Source of the DNA: Lactuca virosa | Lineage: Eukaryota; Streptophyta; Magnoliopsida; Asterales; Asteraceae | NCBI GenBank assembly: GCA_928212115.1 | Contig: CAKMRJ010003334.1 | Span: 19,808,038-19,872,037 of the forward strand | DNA length: 64,000 nucleotides | Direction of reading: 5' to 3' | Shown here: piece by piece, positions 21,493 through 34,411 of the stretch | How positions within the stretch are numbered: position 1 is the first letter of the stretch | Layout of the letters: every line of letters starts with the position of its first letter | Program-made: the position numbers and the translations under genes | The notes under the pieces: model-generated | Databases searched by the model: none | The model's input: only the letters and a program-made list of their open reading frames with translations | Told to the model about the DNA's origin: nothing

Positions 21493-23189
21493 TGTAACAA
21501 CGTGAATTTCAAAACAATTTTTCATTTTTCAAACATAATAAAACTCATATAATATTCTCAAAATCCCATGTATCAATGTCATCACAAATAACATATCCCA
21601 GAATCCCAAAACATGATCCTCTGCCAGTGTGTACAAATCATGTCGGCGCCTTTCTGCGATCCTCGTTGGTACCTGAAACACATATCACATAACACGGTAA
21701 GCATAAATGCTTATTGAGTTCCCCAAAATACCACATACAACACATAAGCCACTCGAGGCTATAACTCAGTATGACCTTCCGGTCAATGTGTCTCAGTGGG
21801 ACCCTCCAGTCCCGTAGCTCGTTGGACCCTCCGGTCCAATCTAGCTCGTTGGACCCTCTGGTCCGGTCTAAATCGTTGGACCCTCTGGTCCGGTCTATAT
21901 CGTAGGACCCTCCGGTCCGGTCTATACAACACATAGCACACATATATCACAATGCACATAAACTCAAACATAAACATAACACAAAAGACCCTCCGGTCTG
22001 CACATAGTTACCACTCTAGGTAATGTATAGTGAGAAGACTCACCTCGGGTAATCTCGGAAAGTCTCAAGCTCGAAATACCGATCTAGCCTCCGCCTAATC
22101 ACACGAAATAATGGTCTCTAATTAGTACGGCTCTCAAAGGCTAGACTAGTCCTTTCCTATATTCTCTCAGAAGGGAAAAAGACCATTTTACCCCTCCAAT
22201 GGTCCAATGTCCAAATGTTGACCAAACCCTAAAAGTCAACCCCAGTCAACGGTCAAACTTTGACCAGACTCGTCGAGTGCACTCAGGTGACTCGGCGAGT
22301 CCATGCGTGTCCTCTGAATCCTTCAAGGCATCACTCGACTCGTTGAGTCAACCTTTCTCCGACGGGTTACCCATGAACACAAACCGTGGTGCAACACGAT
22401 CCGACTCGTCGAGTCCGCTCATGGACTCGGCGAGTTTCTTCCATGAGAATCCTCAAACGACCTTCTGAGGTCAGATCTGTTTCTCTAACCTATAGATCTG
22501 ACCTTCCCATACACAATAATCACGTAAAGGTTCAACCTTTATACTCATGCAACCAACATAGGGCTTCTTTTGGTGAAATAGCTTCTAAAATGGCAACCTA
22601 GGTTCATATCTCCAAAGGGGTAGCATAAAGCAAGATAGATAGGACTCTCTGGACCCCATAAGGTCCAGATCTAAGAAGAATTCCACCTTGGGATCTCATA
22701 TGCTTCGAATCCAAGCTAAAGAAGGCATAAGAAAACCCTAGATTCAAGGGTTCTACACCAAAACATAAGAAGGGTTCGATTTAATACCTCAAGGATGGAG
22801 TTTCCTTGCTTGGAACCACAGAATAGCAACCCTCTTGACCTTCTTTTGCTGTAATCTCATCCTTCTTTGCAAAAACCACACCAACAAGGATTAAAATGGC
22901 CCTTCTCCTCACACCACACGCTCAAGCTCACTAGGGTTTCTCTCTCTGGACTGGTAGCCGCAAATGAGGGCCATAAGGTTCCTTAAATAGGGCACAGGCC
23001 CGAGGATTTAGGGTTTTCACCCACAATGCCTACTCGGCGAGTCTACTCTTGGACTCGTCGAGTAGTTCATTAAACTTACGTAGCCACCCCGCTTCTACTC
23101 GACGAGTTATAGCACCGACTCGTCGAGTAGATCAATGATTCTCAAAAATAAATAATTAAAATAATATATCTGGAAATCCGGGTGTTACA
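21493..23189 (-). repeat. 5' LTR of element C (1697 bases)
   Basis: TGTAACAACG at 21493 to GGGTGTTACA at 23189. It contains a 27-base tandem repeat (21769-21930) and several copies of ACTCGTCGAGT or ACTCGGCGAGT (for example 22268-22278 and around 23030-23130). No gene. Confidence 0.88.
21769..21930. repeat. 27-base tandem repeat in element C LTR
   Basis: About five to six units built around GGACCCTCCGGTCC, itself close to a palindrome, with spacer TCTA..TCGTT. The last four units are nearly identical and 27 bases long; the first is degenerate. Confidence 0.85.
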
Positions 23190-25449
23190 GTTACTATCTT
23201 GTCACATTTCCAAAAACTTAAAAACATTTTCTTTTATAAAAGTGTTTAAACTCTATGTTATAAAACTTAAACATATGATAGTGAAGTTCATATTATCTAT
23301 GAAAGAGTCATCGGATCTTTCAAACCACTTTTGTTTTGATTCTTTTGACTACTTTCTCATTTTGGCATTGTACTTTATTTAAATGTGTTTTCTTGAAACC
23401 CAACATGGTATTTTTACAATTTTCTATTCCAAACGTGTTTACAAGACATCACTAATGCCCACATTTCAAAACATACCTCATTTGTTTATTTTATTTCAAA
23501 TTAGTTTTATAATCTATAAAGTTTCTAAAATTTAAAGCATTGCAAAACTTAGTTGGACTCCAATCTAAAAATTCAAAACTGTCAAATTTTCAATCACTAG
23601 TTTTAGTGTTTCTTCTTTTTCACAAACGAAGTTTAACTTAATAGATAACTCATGAATTTTTTAGCAAACCTTAGAAAACACTTTAAAACTTCCACATGCC
23701 TATTTAATCATCAACATACATCAAGGATTGAAAGTTCAAAATATATCTCAATCTAGTTATAAATCTACCTACATATATTGTCCTTAAAAATTTATCAATA
23801 GCAATTGTTGTTGCTGCCACCTTCCATTTCTTTCCCTTGCACTTGATTTCTTGCTCTCTATCTGATTTGAGACCTCGCACACTCATAATAATAACACAAT
23901 ACATGGTATAACTTTGTTTTTGTCTATATTGCTTCCTTTGGTACCATATTCATATGCATACAGACTAGAAGTCTACCTTTTCGTTCTGAGCGATTAATAT
24001 GTGTATAGTCATGAAGCATAATTTCGACTTGGTCAACTTTGATATATTCAATTACACCTCTTATCATATACATTATTATTTTTTTATTTATGGAATCTAC
24101 CGTAGATGAGTAGTCCTTATTTTCATTGTTCTTTTGTTCTAAATTTAGAAATTTGATTAAAAATGAAATTTTCATTGTATTTCCCTTACAATTAATACAC
24201 AAGATGAATACCCTTCTGCTTATCATTTTTCTAAATTTGGAAATTATATGTGAAGAATATGTCTTCTTATGTTTCTTTTTTCTTTAAAAACATAAAAAAT
24301 TTTGAGTGTTACGATTACCTATCCTCCAAAAGAATGTTGTCTTAGAATCACTAAATTAAGAATACGTCGTTCTCGATGATCAATATTTTTACACATTTCT
24401 TAAAATAGCATTCTACTTTTGCAATTTCCAGTGAGTTCTTAAACTCCCAAACTTGTTTTCATAAATATTCTCACTCCTCGTAAACTTGTATTTGTCTTGA
24501 CTTAAACAATTGGACAATTTTTCAAAAGAGTAATCTAAATATTTTAGTATAAATTCCCTCATTGACGACTTAAATCTTTAACCATAATAGATATCCTTAT
24601 ATTTTACTACTTCATTTGGCCACTAAATATGTATCTTCACTCTCTTGGAATCATTATACATTTTGATAATAGTGAAGTTACTTACCATTTCTAAACACTT
24701 CTAATACTACCTAGATAACGTGGTTTAAAATATAATGAACTTTCATCACCTTCGTTAGAAACAACGAATCTCTAACTATATTCTTCAATTATGGTTCTAT
24801 TATAGTAAGAGTACTCGTAGTAGAAATTATAGCTATGGAAATCCTTGATCGTTTCGTAATTTATTCTGTAGACAACACTTGTATAGTCTTCACATTTGAC
24901 ATGCACCAAAACTTCGTTGCCTACCTTAGTACGTATCTTTAGGAACTTTCCCTCGATTTCTCTCTTTCATTCGTGCTACATCTTCCCATTTCGGAATATA
25001 TCTTTTCCAGATTCAGTAGCCAACCCGAAAGTGAGCAAATTGTCCCTAATCTCTTCCTTATTAGGCGGCGAACTTACACTTAGCGTTGATTTAGAACGCG
25101 AATTAAGGATCAATGCGGACTTAGCACTCAATGCAGTTGGTTCTTCAGCAAATCTTACAACGCTCTCTTAAGTCAGATAATCTCTAACTAGATAATCTTT
25201 TTTAACTAGATCGTCATGGTTGGATCGTGATTTCCATTATCCTAATTTCCCACAATCTAGACTATAGAAATCGAATTAAGGAAAACCCTAACCAGATTAT
25301 AGCTAAAGGATATGACTCCCCCTTGAGAAGTTAATACAATATTAATCAAATATTTTTTTTCAGGTCACCATCTCTCCAACTACATACTTGTATTCGACTA
25401 AGTTCTAATTGAATACGTCACCAATTGAATTTCGGGACGAAATTCTTTC
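23190..25449 (+). other. Probable decayed internal region of element H
   Basis: AT-rich sequence between element C and the polypurine tract of H. I find no recognisable domain on either strand; short frames such as 24896-25171 have no known motif. It is assigned to H only by position, because a Ty3-type 3' end (TTTCGGGACGAAATT near 25431) leads directly into the tract and LTR. Confidence 0.45.
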
Positions 25450-25462
25450 AACTAGGGGAGAC
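25450..25462 (+). other. Polypurine tract of element H
   Basis: AACTAGGGGAGAC immediately before TGTGACAACGG, as expected for the start of a plus-strand 3' LTR. Confidence 0.7.
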
Positions 25463-26031
25463 TGTGACAACGGTCAAATTCGATACAGTTCTAGATTTGA
25501 ATAAACTTGGTTGCACGTGTAGGCACGACACATCCTAGACTTAGTAACTAGAAACTTCGAAACATATAGAAACGAAGGATAGTGTGCTTAGATTTCACAT
25601 TGATACGTGAATTCTACAAATACTTTAACTGTAACAACTATCTAATTTGGGTCATTCCTTGACTTGAACATATTTGCATGAATCATGTAGACACATCATG
25701 CACTTGACCTAGTAGTAGAAATTAGGTCTGAGTCTCGTAGGAACTTAAGTCAAAGTTGAAAACTAGGTTTAGTATACTTGATTCTTCAATTTCACTTGAA
25801 TCTCGGAATCGCTACATAGAAATGTCAATAAACCAACAAAAACAAATCTCTAGCACTTTTATAACTGTAAAAGAGTTATGAAACTCTAAAATAATTTTAA
25901 GTCCCAAAAATTCAAATTGTTTTGATATCCAAAGATTACAAACTCCTTAAAACCCTACAAGCCTTAAAAACTCAAATTTATAAGGTTTAACATCAAGAAT
26001 TCTATAAAAATGATTATGAAGCTTATAATAT

Positions 26032-27607
26032 TGATAGCTTCATTTTATTTACTTCTTTTTATAGTTTATTTTAGCACATTTCATCCGCATTTTAGTTAAT
26101 TTACATGCATATTTTCCTTTTTGTTATTGTATGACCATTTCGGGTACTTTCTAGTTTCTTGAGCATTGTTATAGATTTTTGGAGACTAGTGGAGCGGGAT
26201 TTTTGGGAGGCGATTGGACTTGGAGGACAAAGAGGATTTCGGGCTTGATGGCTATGGAGATGATGCACGAAGTTGGCTTGTCAATTACTTGAAGGCTTGG
26301 AAGAATTAAACTTTAAATTTGCAAGATGCGGGAGAATTTTCGAGTGTGCGGAGATTGATGATCGGGTGATTACGAGAGCTTTAGAGGATTTGGAAAAGTC
26401 AAATTGGGGTCAAATTGAAAAATCTTGAAGAAAAATGAGCTAGAGGCTGATTAGACTCGAACTGGGCCAATGGAATAGTTGTGGGGGCCCAAGACTTGAA
26501 GAAGCCCAAAATCCGTCACACCTCACGCGGCCCGCGTAATATTTCCATGCGGCCCGCGTGGATTCCTGCAGGGGGCAAATTCGGGATTTTTCTTGAAGCT
26601 CTATATTGGGAAGGTTGGTGTGCCTCTTTAGCCTTATCTTTGACATCCGATTTTGACACATTCTCTCTGGAGTTTTGGAGCACTTTGAAGACCAAAAACC
26701 TTGAAGAACTTCATTTTTTCATCTCTTGATTCTTGTCAAATGTTTGGTACAATCTTATCTAACTTTGTTTTCTTGAGTTTAGCCATGCTTGGCTAAACAA
26801 ATCTTGGTTGACTTTTGTTGAATCCTTTGAACTTTTGTTGAATATTGAAGAATCCATGAATTTGTGTTTGAATCTTTATGAAAATGTTTTGTGTTTTAAC
26901 ATCTTATCATTGCTTGTATGTTTTTATTCATGAGTTTAAATGTGTTTGTGGTGATTAGTTGGCTAACTTCTTGATTAAGTAAAGGATCTTCAAATTAGCA
27001 AGCAACAAGTGATTCTTGTGTTAGTTTTACTTCACAAAATCATAAAAACATTTTCTTCAACATGGTAGTGGAAGCTTTTGACTCCTCTTGGATTTGGTGA
27101 CTTTTTGGTTCTTAATGCTAGTTGACTTTCACTAATTACATGCTTATTGGAATTAGTGACTTTGACTAAGGAAATTGTTATGAGCTTCTCTAACCATTTC
27201 AACAACTAATAAAATTCTAGGTAATCTCAAGCTCTTTGGATTACTATAGCCAAATTAAGGGTTTAAATCAAGTATTGCACCATTGGATTCTAATGATATG
27301 TTCATCAAAAGTCAAAGTAAGGAAACCTTAAGTCAACCATCATTCTCTTATTGATTTCACATCAAATTATTATTTTTTCCAACTTGTTCATTTAAGTTCT
27401 AGTTTAATTCTATTTTTAATTTATTTCAAAAAAAGATCAAAACCCCCATTTTTATTTTATTGTCATTTTACAAGTACTTTTGCAAAGAGATTTTCCATAG
27501 AGTTATAAATTGAACCAATCTCCGTGGATCGACCCCTTTACCACTATACACTATTTTAGTGTAAAAGATTTAGGGTTATTTATTTTTGTTGGCCTCGACA
27601 ACCACCA
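26032..27607. mobile_element. Solo LTR (1576 bases) inside the H LTR, duplication AATAT
   Basis: TGATAGCTTC to CAACCACCA with perfect 5-base flanks AATAT at 26027-26031 and 27608-27612. Near its end is CTCCGTGGATCGACCCC, a phrase I associate with Athila/Tat-type gypsy LTRs (recollection, not tested). Two copies of GCGGCCCGCGT lie at 26527-26536 and 26550-26559. No ORF. Confidence 0.75.
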
Positions 27608-27881
27608 AATATCATCTTAAAATATTTAAAATTCAGGAAAATATAATCAAGAAAAATAAAAAGTTAAATCATTTACATTTACCCTTAACTTATAAGTCAA
27701 AAATCAAGGTTTTATGAATAAAAGCTAGGTTATGGTGCATATCTTATAAAAAATGGATTTATTTATAAAAGATTGGAATTTTATAAAAATAAAAAGAAAA
27801 CAAAAATCTCCACTTTCCCTCGTAATTTCGACCATATGCCTCTTCCCCAAACCACTAATCATTTTACTTTCTTTTTACTCC

Positions 27882-27884
<3 letters not shown>

Positions 27885-27919
<35 letters not shown>
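27885..27919. repeat. (CT)n microsatellite
   Basis: About 17 uninterrupted CT units. It produces spurious Ser/Leu ORFs on the plus strand. Confidence 0.97.
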
Positions 27920-27921
<2 letters not shown>

Positions 27922-28169
27922 CTCTCATTCCTCTCACTACTTCCTCACCATCACCATTCAAACTCTATCTATTCTTTCTCTCCCTCTAACTCACGAAGTT
28001 GCAGTGAAAAGAACTCACATTTCACTCAAGAATCATCTTCATCAAGTGATATTCTTAGAGGTAATCACGAAAATCCTCCATTCTCCCTTCATTTTTCCTT
28101 CATTTCATTATGATTTTCATGCATATCTTCTTCTCCTACCCATTTCTAAAGAAAACTCATGAACAAATA

Positions 28170-30540
28170 CACACACATACGATTTTGATGATGGTGGTGG
28201 TAAGATTTCACCCAAAATCAATATGCATGTTGCTTAATGGTGAAATCTAATGACCAAAACCTATATCAAACCCAAAAAATTGAGTTTTTACAATTTATAA
28301 TGTCATCAACCACAAGCATTCAATTTTTTCGTTTAAAAACATAATTTTGAACAAAATAAGTTCATGCATGGTCTTCAAATTATGATGCATGTTATGAACA
28401 TCAAGCTTAAAGGCTTGATAATCAAAGTACATTGTTAAGAATATTCATATAGGATTTATTCACAAACAAATACCAAAGAAATTTGATTTTTCCCCATAAT
28501 CCAAACAACAAATAAGATGATCTGGAAATTTTCAGAAAATATATCATTTTTCTCGAATTATTGTAATTTTTTTCAAGAAAATAGAGCAATAATTCACATA
28601 AAATACTTTTTAAAGTCAATAAATTCTGAGAAAATTCTGGAACGACCTATTCATTTGGTGAAAGACATTTTATGAAGTTGTATAAGTTTTTATTGCTAAT
28701 TTCTATTTATTTCAATTTTATGTTTGTTGAGAACAAATAAATGGAAAAATGCAGTTATGAATGTTGAAAACCATTTTTCATTATTTTTGCACCTTATGGA
28801 CATTATAAAACCTCTCCAGAAAAGTTTACATATTTTTTCATGATCATTTATTATTTTTTGTGGATTTAATGAATGTTTAAGGGGTTAAATTGATAAAAAT
28901 TGTTACACTTATCCATAATTCATGAAACCTTTCCAGGGTATATCTTCTATTATAGTAGGATGTCAAATAAAAAGTTTGACAATTTTTATTTACTGTTTAC
29001 TAATTTTCAGGAATTAAATGCCTATTTAAGATAATAAATCAAGGAAAAATATCCAAACCATTCTAAAAACCATGAAACTATCCAGAACTTCTTTGATTAC
29101 AGCTCAACCAAAATTAAAAAATTTGATTATTTTTACTCACCATTTACTATTTGTTTCGAATTTCTTGGCATTAAACACATCTAAAATCATAAAAATGGGT
29201 TTTACGGTTTACAAAATTCATTAATCATTTTTCCTAGCTTCAAAACATTGTAAATAAATTACTCAAAAAGCTTGATAATTTATTTCAACTTTTTTGCTAT
29301 TTATTTCCAATTTCCTAAAATTAAACATCCATAAATCTAAAAATCGGGCTCAACTGTTTGAAAATCACTTTTGATATTTTTTCCAGCTTATATACATTAT
29401 ATAACAGATGTATAAAAAGACTGATAATTTTTTCTTAACTGTTTATTATTTTTCCATGAATTTGTGAGGATTCAAGTGGTTAAATATGAGAAAAATAGCT
29501 ACACATATCTAAAATTCATGAAACATTTTCTGGAAGTCGTTGACTGTAGTTGAAACACAAATAAAAAGCTTTGTGATTTTAAATTATTTTTTGCTATTTA
29601 ATTAGAATCTATTGGTCCAAGACACATTTAAATTATTAAAATCGGGTTATATTGATCAAAAGTTGCATTTAATATTTTTCCAAATTTAGGAACACTGTGA
29701 AACAGTTACACAGAAACTCTAAGAATTGTTCATGATCATTTATTATTTTTCCATGATTTTGTGATCATTCAAGGAACTAAATGGTGAAAAATACTTTGGC
29801 ATATCAAAAACTCATGAAAATTTATCTGGAGGTCTTTTATTACAATTAGAACTGAAATATAAAGTTTGAAAATTTTTATAACTGATTAGATTTAGTTTTG
29901 AATATTTAATCATTTGAAACACCTTCTAAAATGTTATAAGTACATCACAATTAACATTCCAAAAATGGGATTTTCCATTTATTTTTTTGTATCATAACAA
30001 CATCAAAATTTTGACACAATATTGGCATTGCTCTATTATAGAAGATAAGTATACTAGTATTAGATTTCAATTAGAGACTCACTAGTGAATACCATTATTG
30101 TAGGACATCGGTACTGGTACGAGTGGAACTTAGTTCAAGGCATCGTTAGCCTCATCACGAAATAAGTTGTGAGTATTCACGGCCCCTATTTTCGGTTTTG
30201 TGTTTCGGGGTGGAAAAGCATGTCCTAAACTAGTTATGTTCGTTGTATTTAATTTGACTTGTATCGAACTTGGTTGCTATATTTTGTTATATATGTGTTT
30301 GCAAATGTTGATTCATGAGGCCTATATCGCACTAAGTCCCTGGAATGTTTCACACAACTCATTAACTCTTTTTGAGCTGATGGTCATTGTGGATAGCGCT
30401 ATTAGGATGTAGACAACTCCTCACTCGCACGGTTCGTGGAGTGCATTTTACCATATTTCTCCCTATGTTAGCGATAGCCATAGTATTCAAGAGGGCATTT
30501 GGTAATTAGGCTTGGGTTGTGAACTCATGATTTGTTCATT
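28170..30540. other. AT-rich interior of the H LTR, no gene
   Basis: About 2.4 kb of AT-rich sequence with loosely repeated phrases (TTATTTTTCCATGAATTT, AAATTCATGAAAC) every few hundred bases, suggesting an old degenerate repeat. No coding potential. Confidence 0.5.
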
Positions 30541-30547
30541 ATGCACA

Positions 30548-31075
30548 TACGAACTTTGTTTCTCATGTTAGCATCGAACTTTGTTTCTCATGATGGTAAC
30601 AGACTTTATATTTCATGATAGCAACGAACTTTATTATGCAAACTTGTTTGATCATTTTAAAAACGAACTACATTTTGTACACTTGTTTCTCATTCTAGCA
30701 ACGAGGTACAGTTTGTATACTCGTTTGCTCATTTTAGCAACAAACTATTGTTAATGCAAACTTGTTTACTCATTTAGCAACGAACTAAATTTTATACACT
30801 TGTTTACTCATTTTAGCAATGAACTATTGTTTATGCAAGCTTGTATACTCATTTTAGCAACGAACTACAGTTTGTACACTTGTTACTCATTTTAGCAACG
30901 AAGTACAGTTTGTACACTTGTTTGCTCATTTTAGAAACGAACTACTGTTTATGCAAACTTGTTTACTCATTTTAGCAACGAACTACAGTTTTTACACTTG
31001 TTTACTCATTATAGCAATGAACTACTATTTACGCAAACTTGTATACTCATTTTAGCAAGGAACTTTCATTTATGG
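30548..31075. repeat. 39-base tandem array in the H LTR
   Basis: About 13 diverged units of the form AACGAACTAC..GTACACTTGT..CTCATTTTAGC. Units ending in TACACTTG and in GCAAACTTG tend to alternate, suggesting a higher-order period of about 79 bases. Confidence 0.85.
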
Positions 31076-31399
31076 AAACTTTAATCAATATTCTGGTTTT
31101 CATGATTTAAACTATGTTATGCTATAAACATGTGAACTCACTAACTATTTCGATAGTTGACTACTCATTTTACATGTTTTTTCAGGGATCATATAGTAAG
31201 CGGCACATAGATACACATCACTTGTAAGAGCATTCACATGTGTGGTTTTTCAAATACGTTGTAATTTCTTTTAAAAGTTGTTCAAACTCATTGTAAAATT
31301 GTAATGCTTTTAGTACTATGGTTGGTGTTGTCTTTTAACTTTTCCTATGAGACCCTTCTACTGTTGTGCCCTGTGTTTCTGCTTTAGCGGGGTGTGACA

Positions 31400-31409
31400 C
31401 AAAGGCTGG
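31400..31409 (+). pseudogene. Ten-base fragment of element F
   Basis: CAAAGGCTGG joins in frame with 43504 onward to give Q-R-L-V-D, the start of the reverse transcriptase motif that continues at 43504. It lies between the ends of H and E and contains both the CAAAG flank of H and the GCTGG duplication of E. Confidence 0.7.
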
Positions 31410-32450
31410 TGTGACATCCCCATTTTCACGGCCAGAAAAGACCAATTTTGTTTATGCTTTATAAAAATCAGAGTACTTCTTTTAATAAAAATGTTGCGGA
31501 ATTTGTTCCCAGTAAAACATGATAAATATGTTATCAAAGCATTTCCGAAGAAATGTATTTTTATTCATTTTAAAACATTTGGGATGTCATTGTCAATACA
31601 GAAACATAAGCATAAACAGAACTTACATTCATTTACACTAGTGATCTACATCTCTTTTAAATCTCTCAGTGTAAAGTAGCTTCATATCGACACCTGTGAT
31701 ACAAATAATCTTGAGTGGGTCAGGTTGGGAAACCTGGTGAGTACATAAGGTTTTCAACCCACAATAATATAATTATTATGTTTAAACATCAAACAATCAA
31801 CCCAATTACCCATCCCCATTATCTTCTTTACTCTTAAGGATCTACCCTAAGAATCAACTATTCCTCGTTCATTCATTCCTAAGGATTATCCTAAGGAATA
31901 GGCACGAAATCCATCGTTGATAATGACACAACTGCTAATATTATCACTTAGGCGCATCTGCCAGAATTGTGACATTCTTTATAGGGCGCTTCTGCCGGTA
32001 TTGTCCTTTAAACGCTACTGTCACGGTTATAATGTCCTCTATTAGGCGCAGCTGCCGATACTATCCTTAGAGCGCAGCTGCTAGGATGTTTAGAGTACCT
32101 CGTAGATCCAAAAACATCTACAGGTTATGGCGCATCTGCTGATGCTCATCTATAGGGTACTAGGTCCATTGTTGCCAATGTCCACCTATAGGGCACTATG
32201 TCCACACTACCACTGTTCCTCTATATCAGCTTTCGTCCCTCATCATTCATCTACCCATGTTATACCCAACATATTTGTAGATATAAAATACATATACAGT
32301 TTAAATCATTTAAAATATGTTTAAAATCTTTCACACAGCATAGACAACAAGTATACAGACAATATGCACACATAGCACGTAATTTATATATTAAATACTT
32401 CATATCTATGTGTAAGATGAAAGGGACTATGCACTCACCTGATAAGGTGG
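31410..32450 (+). mobile_element. Solo LTR E, left part
   Basis: Starts TGTGACATCCCC at 31410 directly after GCTGG (31405-31409). The right part ends GGGTGTTACA at 43498 before GCTGG (43499-43503). The element is split by D at GGTGG (32446-32450). It contains a loose tandem repeat at 31940-32230 around GGCGCAGCTGCCG and TATAGGGC. No ORF. Confidence 0.85.
31940..32230. repeat. Degenerate 28-45 base tandem repeat in LTR E
   Basis: About eight units around TTAGGCGCAGCTGCCGATACT, with irregular spacing. Confidence 0.65.
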
Positions 32451-34396
32451 TGTAACGCCCCGATTCTCAGGTATGGATTTAAATAAAAGGTTATTTGGTT
32501 TTAAGTCCTACTCGACGAGTTGGTTGCCCCACTCGTCGAGTAGCAGCAGGTGGGATTGCGTGTTTAGTGACCTACTCGCCGAGTCCAAGAAGGGACTCGA
32601 CGAGTAGGAGCTGGCAGATGAAACCCTAAATCCCCGGGGTTTTGCACCATATTTAAAGGAGCCTCGGCCTCCTTTGGCCTCTTTACAGTCTTTGAGAGCT
32701 CAGTGAAACCCTAATTCGTGTGGTACTCTTCTTGGTGTGATTTAAGCCTTGGAAAGAAGGTTGGCTAGGAGGGAAAAGCTTGAAGAGCAAAGGAGTTGAA
32801 GCAAGGAAGGTGTGGGAAGCAGAACTTACCTCAGCTAGCATCTTCTGAAGGTATCAAGTTGCAATCTTTACTTCCCTTTCCTTCTAGATCTCTTTTCTTT
32901 TGGTTGAGTTTTAGGGTTTTATGGATTTTGAGTTGATATGGTGAGCTATGGGCTAGATCTGAAGTTGTAACTTCAGATCTGGACCCTTCCTAAGTCCTAG
33001 AGTCATAAAGTTGCGGGTTTGGGGGTGATTGAGGCCCTCCTTGTGCATGAAACCCCATTAAGAGCTTAGAATTGCCATTAAGAGCCTTTTTAGTCATGCA
33101 TGCACGTAAAGTTTGCAACTTTACGTGAAAAGCATGCTCTAGAAGCTTGGATCTGTAATTTGGAGCCATTGCATGGCTTAAATGAGTCTGTATGGCTTAA
33201 GGACTGAAGGAACTCGGCGAGTCGCAAGGTCGACTCGACGAGTCGTATGAAGATGGCCTTGAACTCGACGTGTTGGATGAGCAACTCGGCGAGTCCGAGG
33301 AAGATTGCAAAAGACTCGGTGAGTTGTATGAACAACTCGGCGAGTCGGATGAGTTTTCTCTAGGATATGTATGCGTGTGTATCCGTCGAGTTGCAAGAAG
33401 GAAACTCGACGGGTGGCCTTAAGGTTTGATCAAGAATCGGAGGAACTCGACGAGTCACCTCGATGACTCGGCGAGTTGGAAAGTTCTTCAAGGAACTCGG
33501 CGAGTAGCCGAGGGTACTCGGCGAGTTAAGGTCAACATGGACTGTTGACCTTGACTGAGGACTTTGACTTTGACCAGGGGTTGACTAGTGGGTTATGGAG
33601 TACCTTATAAGGTTAAGGACTTATGAGTATATTGTACTATGGTAATAGGTGGTGGAGCATGTGTCAAGTGATCCGAGAGTTGGAGTTTACCTTCCGAGTC
33701 GACATTTGCAAGGTGAGTTATCCTCACTATATCGATAGGGTCTAAGGCACCAAGGTCGGCCCTTTAGTTGTTATCGTTATGGTATGCTACATGTGGATAT
33801 GATCTGTTAGATCAGAATCAGGATAGACTGTATGTTATGCTCTTATGATCCGTAGGGATTGATATGTTAGTGACCTGCTAGGTCAGTGCTTTAGTTGGGA
33901 GAGATTGCTATGTTTGGTAATCAGTGAGATAGATATGTTCGATGTTTGTATATGCCAGTAAATGTTAGTTATGCGCACATGGTTATTTGCTTGTTGCTTG
34001 GGTTGAGGCGGTCCTGCTTTGTGCTGAAGGCCAACACACCCTAGGAGAAGTCCGAGAAGACTGTAGGCCCACATGGCGGTCCAGTCATGCCGAAGGCTCG
34101 GTATAGATTCAGTGGGACTATAGGCCCTGTAGGGCGGTCCAGTCAGGCCGATGGCCCAGTATGCATGTTGATTGAATAATTGTTACGAATTTGGTATTAT
34201 CAGTGTGGTATTGGTATTTTGGGGGTAGCTCACTAAGCCCTCGGGCTTACAGTTTTCATTTTGTTGTTTTAGGTACTTCAGGAGATCATGGAAAGGCGAA
34301 GGCGTGACCGTACCGCTCCTCATCCTTATGATCTGGCTTTTGGGACACTCTGATTGAATAATGAATTGAAAACACTTTAAAATTTTGGATGTTACA
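32451..34396 (+). repeat. 5' LTR of element D (1946 bases)
   Basis: TGTAACGCCCC to GGATGTTACA. Many ACTCGNCGAGT copies: 32510-32520, 32531-32541, 32574-32584, 32596-32606 and a cluster at about 33210-33530. It lacks about 53 bases present near the end of the 3' LTR. Confidence 0.95.
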
Positions 34397-34399
34397 AGT

Positions 34400-34411
34400 T
34401 GGTATCAGAGC
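34400..34411 (+). other. Primer binding site (initiator Met tRNA), element D
   Basis: TGGTATCAGAGC, three bases after the 5' LTR end at 34396. Confidence 0.95.

Larger units (their letters stand above)
18279..23189 (-). mobile_element. Ty3/gypsy element C (Tekay-like), cut by A/B insertion
   Basis: The 5' part of a minus-strand element: LTR (21493-23189), primer site, gag, protease and reverse transcriptase. It breaks at 18279, where A/B has inserted; its RNase H, integrase and 3' LTR must lie left of the window. Its proteins resemble those of element D more than A or G, and both C and D carry the ACTCGNCGAGT motif in the LTR. Right flank is GTTAC (23190-23194). Confidence 0.88.
25463..31399 (+). 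repeat. 3' LTR of element H, very long, with nested solo LTR
   Basis: Starts TGTGACAACGG after a polypurine tract and ends GGGGTGTGACA at 31399, next to CAAAG of element F. Without the nested 26032-27607 insert and its duplication it is about 4.4 kb, unusually long. It includes a CT microsatellite, a leader-like segment (27960-28060) and a 39-base tandem array. The start and end pairing is inferred from position and ends; the partner 5' LTR is not in the window. Confidence 0.6.

Noticed and set aside
21638..21977. Arg/Asp-rich minus-strand ORFs in LTR C
   Set aside because: Translation of the 27-base tandem repeat.
24896..25171. 91-codon plus-strand ORF in the H interior
   Set aside because: No recognisable domain, biased AT sequence around it, and no start context or relatives that I can name.
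27753..28162. Two plus-strand ORFs of 78 and 129 codons
   Set aside because: They run through the (CT)n microsatellite, giving Ser/Leu repeats, and lie inside an LTR; no family motif.
30548..31075. Array considered as CRISPR
   Set aside because: Units are diverged, have no unique spacers and lie in a plant LTR.
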